This document shows positions 1-11,155 of a stretch of 64,000 nt of DNA, in pieces. The stretch's first letter is position 1, and the number at the start of each line of letters is the position of its first letter. The stretch comes from Amoebophrya sp. A120 (taxonomy: Eukaryota; Sar; Dinophyceae; Syndiniales; Amoebophryaceae): contig CAJINV010000012.1 in assembly GCA_905178155.1 (NCBI GenBank), positions 735,368 through 799,367 of the forward strand, read 5' to 3'. Position numbers and translations under genes: made by a program. The notes beneath the pieces are model-generated. The model ran no database searches. It had not been told where the DNA came from and worked only from the letters and a program-made list of their open reading frames with translations.

Positions 1-1682
1 GGTGTTGACGTTCCTTTCTGTAGCTGCTCCCGGTTGATTTTTTCATACGTTGTTGCCAAAGAAGACCAAGAAGACCCTACCAGCCGCCGCGATTCATGAG
101 GCTGACTGTCGTCATTACTACTCCTTGGCGCCGGAAAATTGATTTCCCGTCGCATTCCGGACGCTTGGAACAATTTGCGGCCGTGTGAACTATCACTATC
201 ACTGAAGTCCGGGCAGTTCCGTTTCAAGCACTGCATGATGGGCGATAGATAGGAACAGCAGGAATTCTCTAGTTGCCGCTTCTCCTGACCCTGATCGGAG
301 GCGACAAACTGCACGGCGAAGTCCATCCGATGCGTCCCAACCGGGTCCCGATCGTCCCAACTATCCTGCACTTGCAAGCACTCGTGGTACAGTCGCGCAC
401 TGGGCGAGAAAGATTCGTAGTTGAAGTCAAAATACTGCAAAGGGGCGCTATTCCACTTCGCTTCTTCGAAAATTGTATCGCAGTGTGCGAAGAAGCAGTG
501 CCCGTGCACTCCGATCTGATTGTCGAGAACCGTGTTACTAATCCTCCAATACTGCCCGCAAACCGACTGCTGCGTTCCCATGTCGTAAGACTCGGTGAGG
601 GAAAGTTGTTCTACTTCGAAGTCGGAAGGTTGGGTATTGCTACTGCCGTCTTGTCCAGTTGTTCCCTGCTGTTGTACGAGATGCTGATTCACGGTGTACT
701 TGATCTGATTCCGCCAGTTGTTGCTCATCTCCAACTTGGACATGTAGGGGCCGCCCGCGTATCGGTTGTTGAAATTTTCGAAAATGTTCACCGCGTCGAA
801 ATCCGAGTTGGAAGTAACCGTGTAGTTGTAAATGAGGAACGGAACGCAGGTTTCACACGCCCGGACGACCGAGAGGGTGTCGGCTGTGACATTGAATTTC
901 GGGTTTTTGTGCTGGGTAGTTGTTGTTCCTGCTGTGCCGCTAGGGTTGTCTCCGGTCATGTCTAGCGGCTGGCCCGTTATGGGAAACATCTCTGCTGTGA
1001 TCATGCTTTCCACCCCGAGCTTCAATGCTTGTTTCAATTTCTCATCCTTACTGGCGTTTTCTAAAGTCGCGAGGTCCATTTGCTGTTGATCTGGTCCACC
1101 GTTCGCACCTCCAGTGCTCATCGTCGATTGTCCTGTTGATTTCTGTTTGATTCCCTGCAGCCAAAGATCTAATTTCAAGTTCGACTCCTGCTTGAAAAAT
1201 CGGAAACTGTAGTGGCATTGTTGTTCGATTTGTTGCTTCTGGTTCGTCGCTGGGGGAGGAGAGTAGGAGGTGAGAAACGTGGAGTGTTTCAGATTGAGCG
1301 CAGTCGCGCAGAAGTTCAAATGCTTCGCATTGTCGCAGCATTGCTGCTGGATATTGGGATCGGACGGCGGGGCGGTGCTTGCAGCACCCGTTTGTCCTTG
1401 CGAAGACGTCGGCGGCGGAGGAAAACAGGTTTGGTACTGCTGTAGCGGCGACGGTGGATCTGATCCAGCAGTAGGTGTGTTTTGTTCCAATCGAAAAACG
1501 GGAAACGACCCGGATTGCGGTGTTGGCACTCCTTGGAGGCAGTGCCGCTCAAATTGGTTATCATCCGTCTCCCGTGGGGTTTGGGCGGAAATGAGGTGGG
1601 GGACGAGCAGGGAAATGCAGGAAAAGTGTAGCAGCAACGACCGCATGCTTCGGCGCGAAGGCCGGAGGTGAAGGTCAATCAT
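1..1682 (-). CDS. Secreted protein with paired cysteines, 3' end beyond the window
   Basis: The minus-strand frame is open from the ATG at 1682 to the window edge: 560 codons, no stop. I translated it directly. Residues 13-33 form a signal peptide (Met13, then a Leu/Ile/Ser-rich core ending near LISA). A Pro/Gln/Ser-rich stretch follows, then cysteine pairs (QQCCDNAKHLNFC near 113-125, CETC near 276-279, a CC...C...C group near 495-510) and several N-x-S/T sites. This suggests an extracellular or lumenal protein. I recognise no family. The plus-strand reading of 230 codons at 273-965 is its antisense. No intron is needed inside the visible part. Coding status is well supported by length; function is unknown. 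Confidence 0.72.
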   Translation of the reverse strand, partial: MIDLHLRPSRRSMRSLLLHFSCISLLVPHLISAQTPRETDDNQFERHCLQGVPTPQSGSFPVFRLEQNTPTAGSDPPSPLQQYQTCFPPPPTSSQGQTGAASTAPPSDPNIQQQCCDNAKHLNFCATALNLKHSTFLTSYSPPPATNQKQQIEQQCHYSFRFFKQESNLKLDLWLQGIKQKSTGQSTMSTGGANGGPDQQQMDLATLENASKDEKLKQALKLGVESMITAEMFPITGQPLDMTGDNPSGTAGTTTTQHKNPKFNVTADTLSVVRACETCVPFLIYNYTVTSNSDFDAVNIFENFNNRYAGGPYMSKLEMSNNWRNQIKYTVNQHLVQQQGTTGQDGSSNTQPSDFEVEQLSLTESYDMGTQQSVCGQYWRISNTVLDNQIGVHGHCFFAHCDTIFEEAKWNSAPLQYFDFNYESFSPSARLYHECLQVQDSWDDRDPVGTHRMDFAVQFVASDQGQEKRQLENSCCSYLSPIMQCLKRNCPDFSDSDSSHGRKLFQASGMRREINFPAPRSSNDDSQPHESRRLVGSSWSSLATTYEKINREQLQKGTST

Positions 1683-4163
1683 TTCTGCAGATGACGTTCC
1701 CGGCGCGCACTGTGGTTGTTTATTTACTTATGTTTTTTTTTTGTGTTTCCGTTTTCAGGTGTTCATGCTTGATTAGGTTTTGTGCATGCACTGTTTCATC
1801 ACATTGATTTGCAGCAGTGTTCGTCTTCATAACAAGCAAAGAAATGAACGATAAAGTGAAAAAGTGCAACTTTGCGTGAAGGCTACAAAAGGTAGACAAT
1901 AGGAAGTCCTTTTTTCCTTATGCATAATGCTTTTTGTGCATTCTGATTTACTGAAAAACATGCTATCCTCATTCCTCATAACGAACTAACTAACATAACA
2001 CAAAGCACTACCTCTTGTCGCAATTTGCGAATTGTCGTCCTGATCCTTCCGTCACACACACGCAGCGTTTTTCATTTTGCTTTTAAAACGCGAACAGCGC
2101 CACTGCTTCTGTGTGTTGACATCAACAAGGAACAACACGCAAAAACAAAAAATATCCACTCAAGCATACTCCTACTCGTTGAGCGTCGAACTCAGGTTTT
2201 ACATCCAAAAAGAAAATGACGAACAGAAAAAAACAAAACTGTGCCGCGCAAATAAATGCACAAAAACATTACAGGACCAAATAACTGCGGCATTTTTTGC
2301 TTAATGCGACTCATCACTCTCTAGCACTCAAAAACTGCTACTGCAGCCAGTTGCAACATTTTGCCCACACTCAGGATTAGCAACACAGGACTGACTCTTC
2401 ATCTGTTTGCGTCGCGTGTCCCTCATCCGCTCTTCAGACGAGTGACTCTTCATGATGAACAAGCTAAGCTTTCCAATATTCGCGAAAGCGTTTTTGTTCG
2501 CTTTTGCCTGTGCGAACCGACGTGAAGCAATTCAGTTGTCGTCGTGCTCGTAGCTCTCGGGCCACTACCTCTCCCATAACACAGGTGGAGGAACAAGAGA
2601 GCCCGCCCGACTTGTTCTGCACCATGTGGTGCGCGAGGAACCCGCTGAGCTATCTTCCTTTTGCAACAACACAGCGCCCGCGCGACAGTGCGCGCCCTTC
2701 CTGCTTCGGACGGCGCGCTCGCACAGGGAAAGACAGGCGGCGCCCCAGGTGCTCCTGCGCGCGCCACCGGGCCCGCGGGGGTCACTCACTGCGATGGACC
2801 CCGCGAACGCCGGCGAGCAGGGCTGCCTGCGAAGGGGCTGCGCGATCGATGAGGGCAGGGCCAATGCCCGAAGAGGTAGGCCGCGCGCCCCCCTCCCGGC
2901 CCGGGAAGAGGCCGGCGGCGGACGAGTCACAACAACCAGCCAGGGCAAGCGCCACAACCCGACCGGGCGGCCGGCGCACCCCCAGACGGCGGGCGGGCCA
3001 CACCGCACGGCACCGGTCAAGCCTGGGGAGGGTACACAGGGCCAAAGGGCGCGACACCGCGCCCGCAACACGATCGCCGTGGCCGTCGCGGCTTCCCGTC
3101 TCTTTTTTTCTCGCGGCTTCCCGTCCCACGGCACGGTCTTCGCGGCGCGGGTTTCCTTCGTGCTTCTGCGGGAGCTGCTTCCTCATGTCATAGCGCCGCC
3201 CTCGTGTCTGCAAGGAGAGACAAGGGAAGCCACGGCAGGGCGCACAACATGCCCCACACCATGGCCCACGTCGTTGAACTCCTCCGCCGCACTGATCCAG
3301 GCGAAAAGTCCAACCACCCGCAGAGCCGGGGCCGGCGGTCTCGGCGAGTGGCGCGCCCAGCCGACTCGGCTCACACAACAACGCCGGGCCGCAGCATCTC
3401 ATCAGTGCCGTGCCCGTCTGAGTAGATACGGAGAAGCACCCCCATGCAGACAAGCTACACTAGCACAATCTTAATAGGTGATTTAGAGCTAGATGATGGA
3501 AGATGAGAAACGTTGTTGTGAGTAATCAGGAGGTAGTTGTATGTGCATCTTTCAAACGTCTTGCAATTCGCTGCACTGCTAACCACACTGCCTCGTCGAG
3601 TGCGAGTCGCTTTTGTACTTACACACACTCACTCTTCACCACGCTCGTTCACAAGCAAATAGAAACCACTTGACTCACACTCACTCATCGCAACTAGATG
3701 TAAGTAGTACAACCTGCAGCTTCTCGTCTTGGTTTCCTCTCTCGTCGTCCATATGTTACGCTTACGATAGAACAGTGCCGTTCCGGTAATAAAACAGGTC
3801 CAAAATAACAATAAGACCACTGACCGCGACGGTCATGGTCGTACGCGACCAACTGTTGAAGACGACGTTTCATGGTCGCACGGAAGAAGACGTGCTCTGT
3901 GTCATGCTATGTTGAGGTCAGCACATGCACATCAAACCTGTGCGTGCTGCAGTCAACACCTTCAGTCACCTGCAGGAGGCTTAAACATGACTCCCCGAAC
4001 ACTGCCACCGATGCATGAAACCGAAACGGCATGTAACAGAAACCCAATAATAATCTAGAAGACAAGTATCTACTACTACGTCGTTCTGCAAATAAGTGCT
4101 GTACTGTACAAAGCTATATGTTGACTATGATTTCCAAAAACGTTAAAGTTCTCTCGCTCCCCC
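1683..4163. other. Intergenic, no supported gene
   Basis: AT-rich flanks with only short chance reading frames, interrupted by the GC-rich block at about 2500-3450 listed separately. I see no exon-like segment with a clear frame, no RNA gene and no introner. Confidence 0.5.
2500..3450. other. GC-rich island with overlapping open frames
   Basis: This kilobase is far richer in G+C than its neighbours and is open in several frames on both strands (for example 2565-3134 minus and 2626-3474 plus). The translations are Arg/Pro/Ala/Gly-rich without domains, which is what high GC gives by chance. It resembles the other GC-rich blocks near 25.0-26.1, 47-48.6 and 55.8-56.2 kb and may be an inserted repeat. 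No terminal repeats were found. Confidence 0.4.
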
Positions 4164-4999
4164 TCACGGCAACTTCTGCAGAAACTGTTTGAGCTCCGAC
4201 AGCGGCATTGCGTGGACCCACACGGTGACAAAAACCGGCAACACCATGGGGTAGTCCTCCCAAAAATACTGTTGGTCCTCCATGATAAACTCCACGTAAA
4301 AAGTCAACCGCTCGTTGTTCTCCACTCTTATCCCCTGTTGCGGGAACCACTGCTCGCGCAGCATCTTTTTTACTTTGGAAACCGTCGTATTGGGCTCGAT
4401 CTTCTCTGCGGGAACGACGATTTTGTCCTTCGCATCTTTCGGCGCGCCCGAGGCAAAGTTGGGCTTGGTGGGGGTGAGCCGCTGCTGCACCTGGCTACGG
4501 GAGGAGGCGTGGACGTTCATCCGGAATACGTTGAAGAAGACCTGTGATAGAAGAGTTTCATTGCTCCATCGATCTCACATTGTAATTGCAGCACAAATAA
4601 AATTATTGGCTCAGCATTTTTACAAATCAAATTTGTAATGCGGGTTTACCTTAACGAACTAGATTTGTTATGCAAAACTGCAATGATCAAAGTGAGTACG
4701 TGATCCCCCCACTTTTTCCGCAGCGCCTTTTCCTTATCGATCCATTCTCTTACTTCATCGTCCCCCTGCGCGATTATCTGTCCGGTGGCGTGGTTGATCA
4801 AATTTACCTGGTCGAAATAGTCATCGTCCTCATACCCATCGTCCCCGCCATATCCATAATCCACTTCCGATTTCACCGCAGCTTGCCCTTTCCCCCCGCC
4901 CTTCCCTCCTTTGGCACCGCCTTTGCCCCCGCCACCCTTGGGGCCGGCGGGGCCGGCGCCCGTGTCACCAGAAAGGAAGTCGTCGAAATCCATTTCCAT
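4164..4999 (-). CDS. Conserved-looking hypothetical protein, two exons
   Basis: Exon 1 runs 4999-4700 and exon 2 4541-4164. The intron has a GTACTC donor and ACAG acceptor, and the join keeps the frame (100 + 126 codons, 225 residues). The N-terminus is acidic (MEMDFDDFLSGD), followed by a Gly/Lys low-complexity linker near 18-38, an acidic Tyr/Asp patch, then a compact segment containing NLINHATGQIIAQ. Exon 2 encodes a charged region and a hydrophobic stretch near the C-terminus (YPMVLPVFVTVWVHAM). I do not recognise the family. The GC-rich codon use contrasts with the AT-rich intron, which supports both exons. Confidence 0.65.
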
Positions 5000-5070
5000 G
5001 GGTTATCGAGTGGAAAAACAACATCTACTTCGCACAAGAACTCGTACTAATTGCAAGCATCTTTACAGCA

Positions 5071-5325
5071 TTACAGACCTGGTTTCAGCAGCTTGTTGCT
5101 ACCTGATTCATCATGATCGGGGGCAACACAAACTTCGTTTCTTTTCTGAAATAAAGTCTTTTGCAATGCAATTTCGATCAGTTGCGCGTAGAGTTGTTTT
5201 GTTGCACTGCATACACTTGGGTCGCCCGGATAGTAGCCTTGCTGCTTCTGGTTCTGTTGACCGTTGTACTGGGTAGTTTTTTTGGATGGCGGCTTCGGCG
5301 GCTGAGCGCAACAGGGACATGCCAT
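5071..5325 (-). CDS. Small hypothetical protein, 84 residues
   Basis: A genuine ATG at 5325 opens 84 codons beginning MACPCCAQPPKPPSKK, with a CPCC cluster, a Gln/Asn-rich middle and a C-terminus ending NKLLKPGL. It lies 71 bp upstream of the 4164-4999 gene on the same strand. A possible GTCTGT donor overlaps its last codons, so it could instead be a first exon. The sequence just downstream resembles a family-D introner end. I could not join it in frame to the next gene because of an in-frame TAA before that gene's ATG. Confidence 0.4.
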   Translation of the reverse strand: MACPCCAQPPKPPSKKTTQYNGQQNQKQQGYYPGDPSVCSATKQLYAQLIEIALQKTLFQKRNEVCVAPDHDESGSNKLLKPGL

Positions 5326-6154
5326 TGTGTTGTAAGTGGGCTGGGGAGTGTTGTGTAGTATGCCGCTCTTGGGTTTTTATGGGATGAAGTTTCTTGATTT
5401 CAAATTCAAATCTCAATGGTAATCTTGTTCTGAGGGGTAGGGTGTTGGGTTTATCAAAACACTTGGATCAGGAGCAGGAGTACCAAGGTTTTGATTTTGT
5501 TTGCTGTTGATGTTCGAAAACACAAATGGAAAAGGTGGAGAAATTTTTTTTTCTAAGTTAGTATAGAAAGAGAACGACTACAACAAGTCTTCAAACTATT
5601 TTCAGAGGTGGACGATGAGAACGAATACGAAACGCACAGCGAGAACGAAAAGCCATGTACGTAAACGACTTGTTTCCGATGTTTTACAACTTCTAGCTCT
5701 TGACCGAAATCATTCAAGAAGACCAAGAGGCAATAGAAGCTGCAGCACGATATCAAGAAGAACAAAAACATACGGTGTTCGCGAAAAGTCAGTGTTGTAT
5801 CTCGCTTTATTCGTCGCGGGTCGTTGGTCCCGTGGCGGTGGCGGAACGAAAACGAATGGATAGGATTAGGATATTACGGAAGCACAGTCAAAAATACCAC
5901 GGGGTTTGAAAGGTGCACCAGGTAATGTGCAGCTGTTCTTTTGGAGAAGAGCAGGTTTGATGTAGTTCTTAGCGTGAGGATTGAAATTCTAGCTTGGCTA
6001 CATGGAGCAGTGATCGTACTGTTCGTGGTGCTTAGTCATGTAGTCGCTTTGAAGAGGAAGCTCATGACACTTTTCATCCGAGACGCTGCTGCGCCTAGTC
6101 GCAGCATTCGATACCTCCGGAAAACGACACGAAGCTGCTCAACGCGCTTCATGA
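5326..6154. other. Intergenic, one weak exon candidate
   Basis: Plus-strand bases about 5608-5870 read as an acidic exon-like segment (VDDENEYETHSENEK, then EIIQEDQEAIEAAARYQEEQ) after a TTTTCAG acceptor-like site, but the two parts need an intron whose ends I cannot fix. It would be the only plus-strand gene in this part, so I leave it unassigned. The rest holds nothing I can support. Confidence 0.25.
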
Positions 6155-7420
6155 TCAAGGGGTAATACTAGGAGCAGCCGGAGCGCGCGATGAATCCCCA
6201 CTCGCACAGCAGCCTACTTCGTCCTCCAACGCATCCTCTGGTACCGGAGCAGTCTTTTTCCCGCTAGCGGATGCGGATTGAGCGGTACTTCCCCGAGGAC
6301 CCTCTTCTTCGCCCCCGTCAATTTCATTTTGTCCTCCAGTTTCTTCTTGTTCCCCGGAAGAAAACAAAATTCCGTCTCCAGTACCAGTCTCGCCTTGTTC
6401 CCGTGCAGCAGCATTCCCGTTGGAATCATTATTGGGGACGACGGTCGGTGGGGCAGTCTTTTTCGGCGTGGTCGGTGTTGTTGGAGTGGTGGTAGGACGA
6501 GGGGGAGTACTTGCATCCGGCTGGCCTGCGCCTGGTTCTTGACCTTGAGGCTGTTGCACTACCCCTACGGGCTTTTGTACAATCCCAGTGCCCTGGTCTC
6601 CGCCTACGGGTAGTTGTGGTGGTGCCACAGAAGTCGAGCTGCTACTACTTGAGGAGCTTGAACTACTGGGCTGCTTTTCGTCGCAGCAATCAAGCATGAC
6701 CCCTTCAGCCGTCGGGCAGCACTGACCAGAAGTTAACCCGTTCTCGACACACTTTGCGTTGTTGCGACAAAGCTTCGGGTCGTCTAATAGCGTTTTGTCG
6801 CAACAGCCGAGCACCATGCTGTTGGTCCCGGCTCCTGTGGGGCAGCACTTGTCGGCGAGTCCGAGTTCACTGCATTTAGGATGTGTTGCGCACAGCGAGA
6901 GCTCGCATGTTTCCCTTTCTCCCAAATCGTCCTGCGTGCACGACTTATTGTCCTCTTTGTCGGATTCTCGCAGTTGCTGCGTCTCTTTTTTGGCGAGGAA
7001 GGCGGAAAGGATTCTTTTACTTTTGGCTGGGTTATTACTTCTACGACCGGGTGCTGCTCTTGTGGGCCGCTGAGGAAGATGAGAAGGGTGTTGCGTAATC
7101 ACACTTGCACTCGTCGGCCGCCCCCGCGGGTCTCCACCTTCCACTGTATCCATTCTTTTTGTCGTAGTGCTCTTCGACAAAAGCTTAGTCGCGAAAACGA
7201 GGCTGCCGGCTCTGAATCTGCTGCCATGAGCATGACGCTCCTGCTGCTCAGTCTCAAAGAGAAACTGCCCTGGCGGGGAAAGTGTCGCGGACAATAACAA
7301 CGAGATGAGGATGATGAAGGAACAAGCGTGGGGCGCTGGCCGCGCATCCCGTCCGGTCTGGCATAAATACAGATGTTGCCTGGACATCGTCTTTATCGCA
7401 CCAGGTGGCCACTGCATCAT
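6155..7420 (-). CDS. Secreted or membrane-anchored protein with CCPT cysteine repeats
   Basis: The frame gives 421 residues from the ATG at 7420. A hydrophobic segment near residues 33-48 (SFIILISLLLSATLS) is a likely signal peptide or anchor. Two cysteine modules follow at about 185-250: each has C...C-x(3)-GL-x(3)-CCPT...G...CCD. After a long serine run comes a Pro/Thr-rich mucin-like stretch (TPPRPTTTPTTPTTP), then an acidic region and a C-terminal EVGCCASG. Secreted cysteine-repeat plus mucin-like linker architecture suggests a surface protein. I know no named family for the CCPT module. No introner lies within it. Confidence 0.7.
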   Translation of the reverse strand: MMQWPPGAIKTMSRQHLYLCQTGRDARPAPHACSFIILISLLLSATLSPPGQFLFETEQQERHAHGSRFRAGSLVFATKLLSKSTTTKRMDTVEGGDPRGRPTSASVITQHPSHLPQRPTRAAPGRRSNNPAKSKRILSAFLAKKETQQLRESDKEDNKSCTQDDLGERETCELSLCATHPKCSELGLADKCCPTGAGTNSMVLGCCDKTLLDDPKLCRNNAKCVENGLTSGQCCPTAEGVMLDCCDEKQPSSSSSSSSSSSTSVAPPQLPVGGDQGTGIVQKPVGVVQQPQGQEPGAGQPDASTPPRPTTTPTTPTTPKKTAPPTVVPNNDSNGNAAAREQGETGTGDGILFSSGEQEETGGQNEIDGGEEEGPRGSTAQSASASGKKTAPVPEDALEDEVGCCASGDSSRAPAAPSITP

Positions 7421-8546
7421 GTGGTGATAGATCAATTTGAGAAAAGATTACACAGGTGCGACTTCTTTACTGGCCGTGGAAAAAAGTGATGTAATAATCG
7501 GACATGGGGTGGGGAAAGAGATAAAACTTTCATCATACTGCAGGTGTTTCGCCTGACAGATTGGTAAGGGCATTCTATACATAATACTTTGTTTTTTCGT
7601 TTAATGTAATTCACCATCGCGGCTAAATACGAAAGCGAAACGAAAAAGCAAAGGACTTGGCGCACGAGGAAAACGCATCACAATTAACGACGACAGGTGG
7701 GAAGAAGGACGTCTGCATGGCAGTCCTTCCTGCTTTCTTGCACGATTTTTTTTGCCTTGAGCGAGGACGGACGAATGAAACGACACGCACTACAACTTCT
7801 GGCGTCAACATACATTGAAAACTAAAATCCCAAAGGGAAGTTTGACAATAAGCACTGTAGCATAGCGAACTGAACGTATTTGTGCAACAGCGAACTGGCG
7901 TCAACATACACGCATGCCCACCAGGACGACACAGAAACTACGAAGACGATGAAAACATCAGCGGGAGGACACAGCGCAAGAAGTCTCACTTCCTTTAATT
8001 CGATCCAGCACAAAATTGAAATCCAAAGCAAGCGAAACGCTACAGCATAATCGGGGGCAAAAATCGGTAAAGATTTTGGTTACGTGAATATAAATTTCTA
8101 TTTCTTGTTCGTGCTGCGTGGGTAGGTCCTCCGGATCATCAAGGACAACAGGGGGTGTTGGGGCGTTCTAGAAAAAAATGGAAATAGGGGCGTTCGAGTT
8201 AGCAGTGACCATAACTGTAACTGTTGGCTGTAAATAAAAGGTAAATATTAATGTTTACAATCACCAGCAAAGCAGGGATGGTTAGTTTTCGAAATCGCTT
8301 TACTGGGGAACAAGTTAGCAAAAGGAAGTGCGTTCTTCGTTGTCGTGGGTGTTTGTGAAAAAAATTCTACGAAAAAGGATAGATGAGAAAGACGCTGAAC
8401 TATACTCCTGCGTGTTGAAGTAGATGCAAGTGCTACTTCAACCGTGTATGTTGAAGTAGATGCAAGTCGTGTATCATACGCGCCGTTTGCTTGTTGTGTT
8501 GTTTCGTTTTTCCTCGTATGTAGTACATGTTGTCTGAGCTGCACGA
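7421..8546. other. Intergenic
   Basis: AT-rich. Two copies of an 18-bp phrase (GTTGAAGTAGATGCAAGT) at about 8412-8468 flank its partial inverse. No exon-like frame is supported. Confidence 0.4.
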
Positions 8547-9182
8547 CTAGAAGCAGCAGTCATCAGCTGGGAGGGCGTCCTGCTTGCCTGTAGCTGGACT
8601 TGCGCCGAGCAGCCTCCTAAACGCCTCGGACTTTTCAACATCGTCCTCGGGCGCTTGGTTGGCCCCACCACCGTGGGTCGACAAGCCCTGCTCGCTTGTG
8701 GCAGCTGCGCCAAACACCTTGACTTCGTTCAGGTTCAGAACGCGAATTGCGTCGTTGCCAGCTGCCTCCACGACACCTGGTAATTCCACGATGAGGTACT
8801 TCCCCTGTTTCCCCTTGCAGTCAACCACCGCGGTGCCGATTGTCGGATCCTGTTCGGTTGGCTCAAACCGGTCCTTGCACGTCGCCGCATTTTCTTGTTC
8901 ATCGCAGAGAATCCAGTCGCAAACCTCCGAAGGGACTGGCGGCTGGCACACATCCCCCGCAGCTGTCCCTTTGTACCAACCAGGTCGGTCGTCCCCGGTC
9001 TCGAACCACTGCGAGGTGTCAGCCCGATCTCGAAAAGAGTCGGTCTATCCTGTGGAAAAACATAGTACCCGCTCGCCAGAGTTCTTGTCTTTGTCATGCG
9101 AATCTAATACAACCAGCAGGGCTAGAAGTAGAACGTGTCGCCTGCGGCTCCGGCTGCCCATGAGCAGCATTTGTGTTTTCAT
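8547..9182 (-). CDS. Discoidin/fucolectin-like secreted protein with one in-frame TAG
   Basis: From the ATG at 9182 the same frame runs 212 codons to the stop at 8547, broken once by TAG near 9045. The first 25 codons make a signal peptide (HVLLLALLVVL). After the TAG the protein has five cysteines, then the strand pattern KYLIVELPG ... IRVLNLNEVKVFG, typical of the end of an F5/8 type C or fucolectin domain, and a C-terminus DDCCF. The TAG sits in a stretch that could be a very short intron (GTACTATG...CCACAGGATAG, 24 nt, in phase); otherwise the gene is broken or starts downstream. It may pair with the next gene upstream. Confidence 0.55.
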
Positions 9183-9380
9183 GGGAAAAATTCTTCGTGC
9201 TATGTTGACCAGCAGGAAACGAAACCTGATTGGTGACGAGTCTGTGCTGTGAGTTCGCGCGGCTCCGAATGGGAAATCAAAATCTTTCTGATTGCTGTTA
9301 CTCGTCCTTGTGGTAGAATTCAGGATTCGACTATAATTACAAGGAAGACTAATTATCAGAGAGATTAAGATTTTTCTTTT

Positions 9381-10121
9381 TTATTTTTTGGCTACTACGG
9401 ATCTAGGGTGGCGGCGGGTTGTACGTTTTTCCTCATGACATACGGTGACCAAAACCCGAATCCCGGCGTTCGCCCCCGAGCTCGCCACGTCTCCCTCTGG
9501 CAAAGACTCGTCAGTTACATTCCACCCCCCGCCCCCGAAATTTTTCCCTCGCAGAAACAGGAGCCGGCGCAACCGGAAAAATTCATTTTCTTTACCTCCA
9601 TAAAGCCAGCTCGTCAGGTGAACCTCGCCCACTGAAGTTGTAGTTGTACCAGACGGGACGTCGAGTTCCAGTTGGATCCACGGACACTTTTGCCCGGGCT
9701 TGCCATAAGCATTGTCTGCGGTATTGAAAATGGAATGCAAGTCGCCGTCGACCAGGTTCTTTACCCGGACATCTTCATTGAATTCGCTCGAGGCGGTAAT
9801 TTTATCTTCACTCGTTGGCGTGATGTCGATTTGTGTTTTTTCGTTGTCCTTTTTCATCTTCTTCTTGTTCCCGGTTTTCTTTTTTCCAGCTAGCAGCAGT
9901 GCTTGCTGGCGGTGGTTTTTCATTCGCGCGTTGTTCTTCCGTTGCAAGCGACGACCGTGAGCAAAGTACACCGGGGCAGGGGCAATTTGGCCAAGGTCCA
10001 GGACGATTTGTAGTTCTCCTGCAAGGCACATCAGAGCCGCCGACCTCCGGAGAAGAGATTTGGCGCCTCTCGGAGATGTAACCAGCATTTTATTACTCCC
10101 TTCAGCTACTTTGAATTTCAT
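9381..10121 (-). CDS. F5/8 type C (discoidin)-like domain protein
   Basis: The frame gives 246 residues from the ATG at 10121. After a basic Lys-rich region near 70-95 comes a galactose-binding-like core: ITASSEFNEDVRVKNLVDGD, SIFNT, WIQLELDVPS, VGEVHLTSWLYGG and RLRRLLFLRGKN. This is the usual order for F5/8C domains, which bind carbohydrate or lipid head groups outside the cell. A GTATGT site near 9443 (after IRVLVT) would be a good donor, so the last 20 codons may be intron. The second half of such a domain is encoded in the neighbouring 8547-9182 gene, so the two may be one split gene. No clear signal peptide is visible here. Confidence 0.6.
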   Translation of the reverse strand: MKFKVAEGSNKMLVTSPRGAKSLLRRSAALMCLAGELQIVLDLGQIAPAPVYFAHGRRLQRKNNARMKNHRQQALLLAGKKKTGNKKKMKKDNEKTQIDITPTSEDKITASSEFNEDVRVKNLVDGDLHSIFNTADNAYGKPGQKCPWIQLELDVPSGTTTTSVGEVHLTSWLYGGKENEFFRLRRLLFLRGKNFGGGGWNVTDESLPEGDVASSGANAGIRVLVTVCHEEKRTTRRHPRSVVAKK

Positions 10122-11155
10122 CAACACGCTGACGTCGCGCTGTGTCTAGCTGGGGCTGCCTGACACTGTAACTGGTAGTACGAACTGGTTGTAAGAGTGG
10201 AAAGGTATTCGTATGTTGCTTTTCAAGTAGAGTTGCGTTCAACGTAGCTGCTCAGAATAGCTGCATACAATAATTTTTGTTCAAAATAGTTTACGAGGTT
10301 AAAGTTGTAGTCGTGCAGCTACTAAGCGATATCAGTTGGTACTAGACGCGATCTACTCAAATTGCTTCAGTACAAAAGGTATTTATTAGAGGGGCTACAA
10401 GCAGAAACAACTTCTTCGGGTCCGAAGGCGTGCGAGACTTGAGTTTTTACGCAAAAAATCCAAATTCTTCACTATCACGACATGTATATTTTCGTGGCGT
10501 GCTTTTTAGTTTCAAAGCGATTACTTCACAAACTGGAGGGACGAGGACGAACTTGACGATGCTGCACGACTGTAACCTAGATTCCAATGTGAAAAGGAAT
10601 GCCTACGAAGAATGAAAAAGAATGGACGAGAGCGCTGAAGACGCTAGTATCGTGAAGAAACTGTGTCATGAACAAGTACGCCTTCAATAAAGCTATAGCT
10701 ACCCGAGGCATGATATTATGCTAGACGAATAAAAACCAAACACAACAGGGTGAACAAGCCCCGCCTTGTTCCTACACAGGTGTTGTAGGAAGCGTGTATC
10801 GACGTCGTCATCCACATCGTAGCCACTGCTTCCAAAGCTCAAGGTGCGGGTTTTCGACGTACAAGTAACTCCTATCTTCTCAATCATTCGGTCCAGTCGC
10901 AGCTCTTCAAGTAGCCAACATAAACCTGGTTGCAGAAACTAGTACCTTCAGTGAAAGGTATTTTCTATTTCTATGGGACGAGCATGATCAGGGGTGGGAA
11001 TGAGTTCGGGTTGTATGAAAAGATTTGACGATCGAATGATAAACTCACTCTGACTTTCATGACAAAAAAAGTATGCAGCATCATTCAACAACATGAACAT
11101 GATCGGGTAGGGGAAGAGTGTCTTGATCTGAATAGCAGTAGTTGGGAGCAATTTA
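10122..11155. other. Intergenic
   Basis: AT-rich with scattered short frames. I see no domain, RNA gene or bounded repeat. Confidence 0.45.

Noticed and set aside
2565-3474. Several long frames on both strands
   Set aside because: They overlap in multiple phases in a GC-rich block with Arg/Pro/Ala-rich low-information translations; no start context or domain.
9040-9050. Reassigned stop codons (known in one Amoebophrya lineage)
   Set aside because: All other genes here use stops normally, so one in-frame TAG is better explained by a short intron or a lesion.
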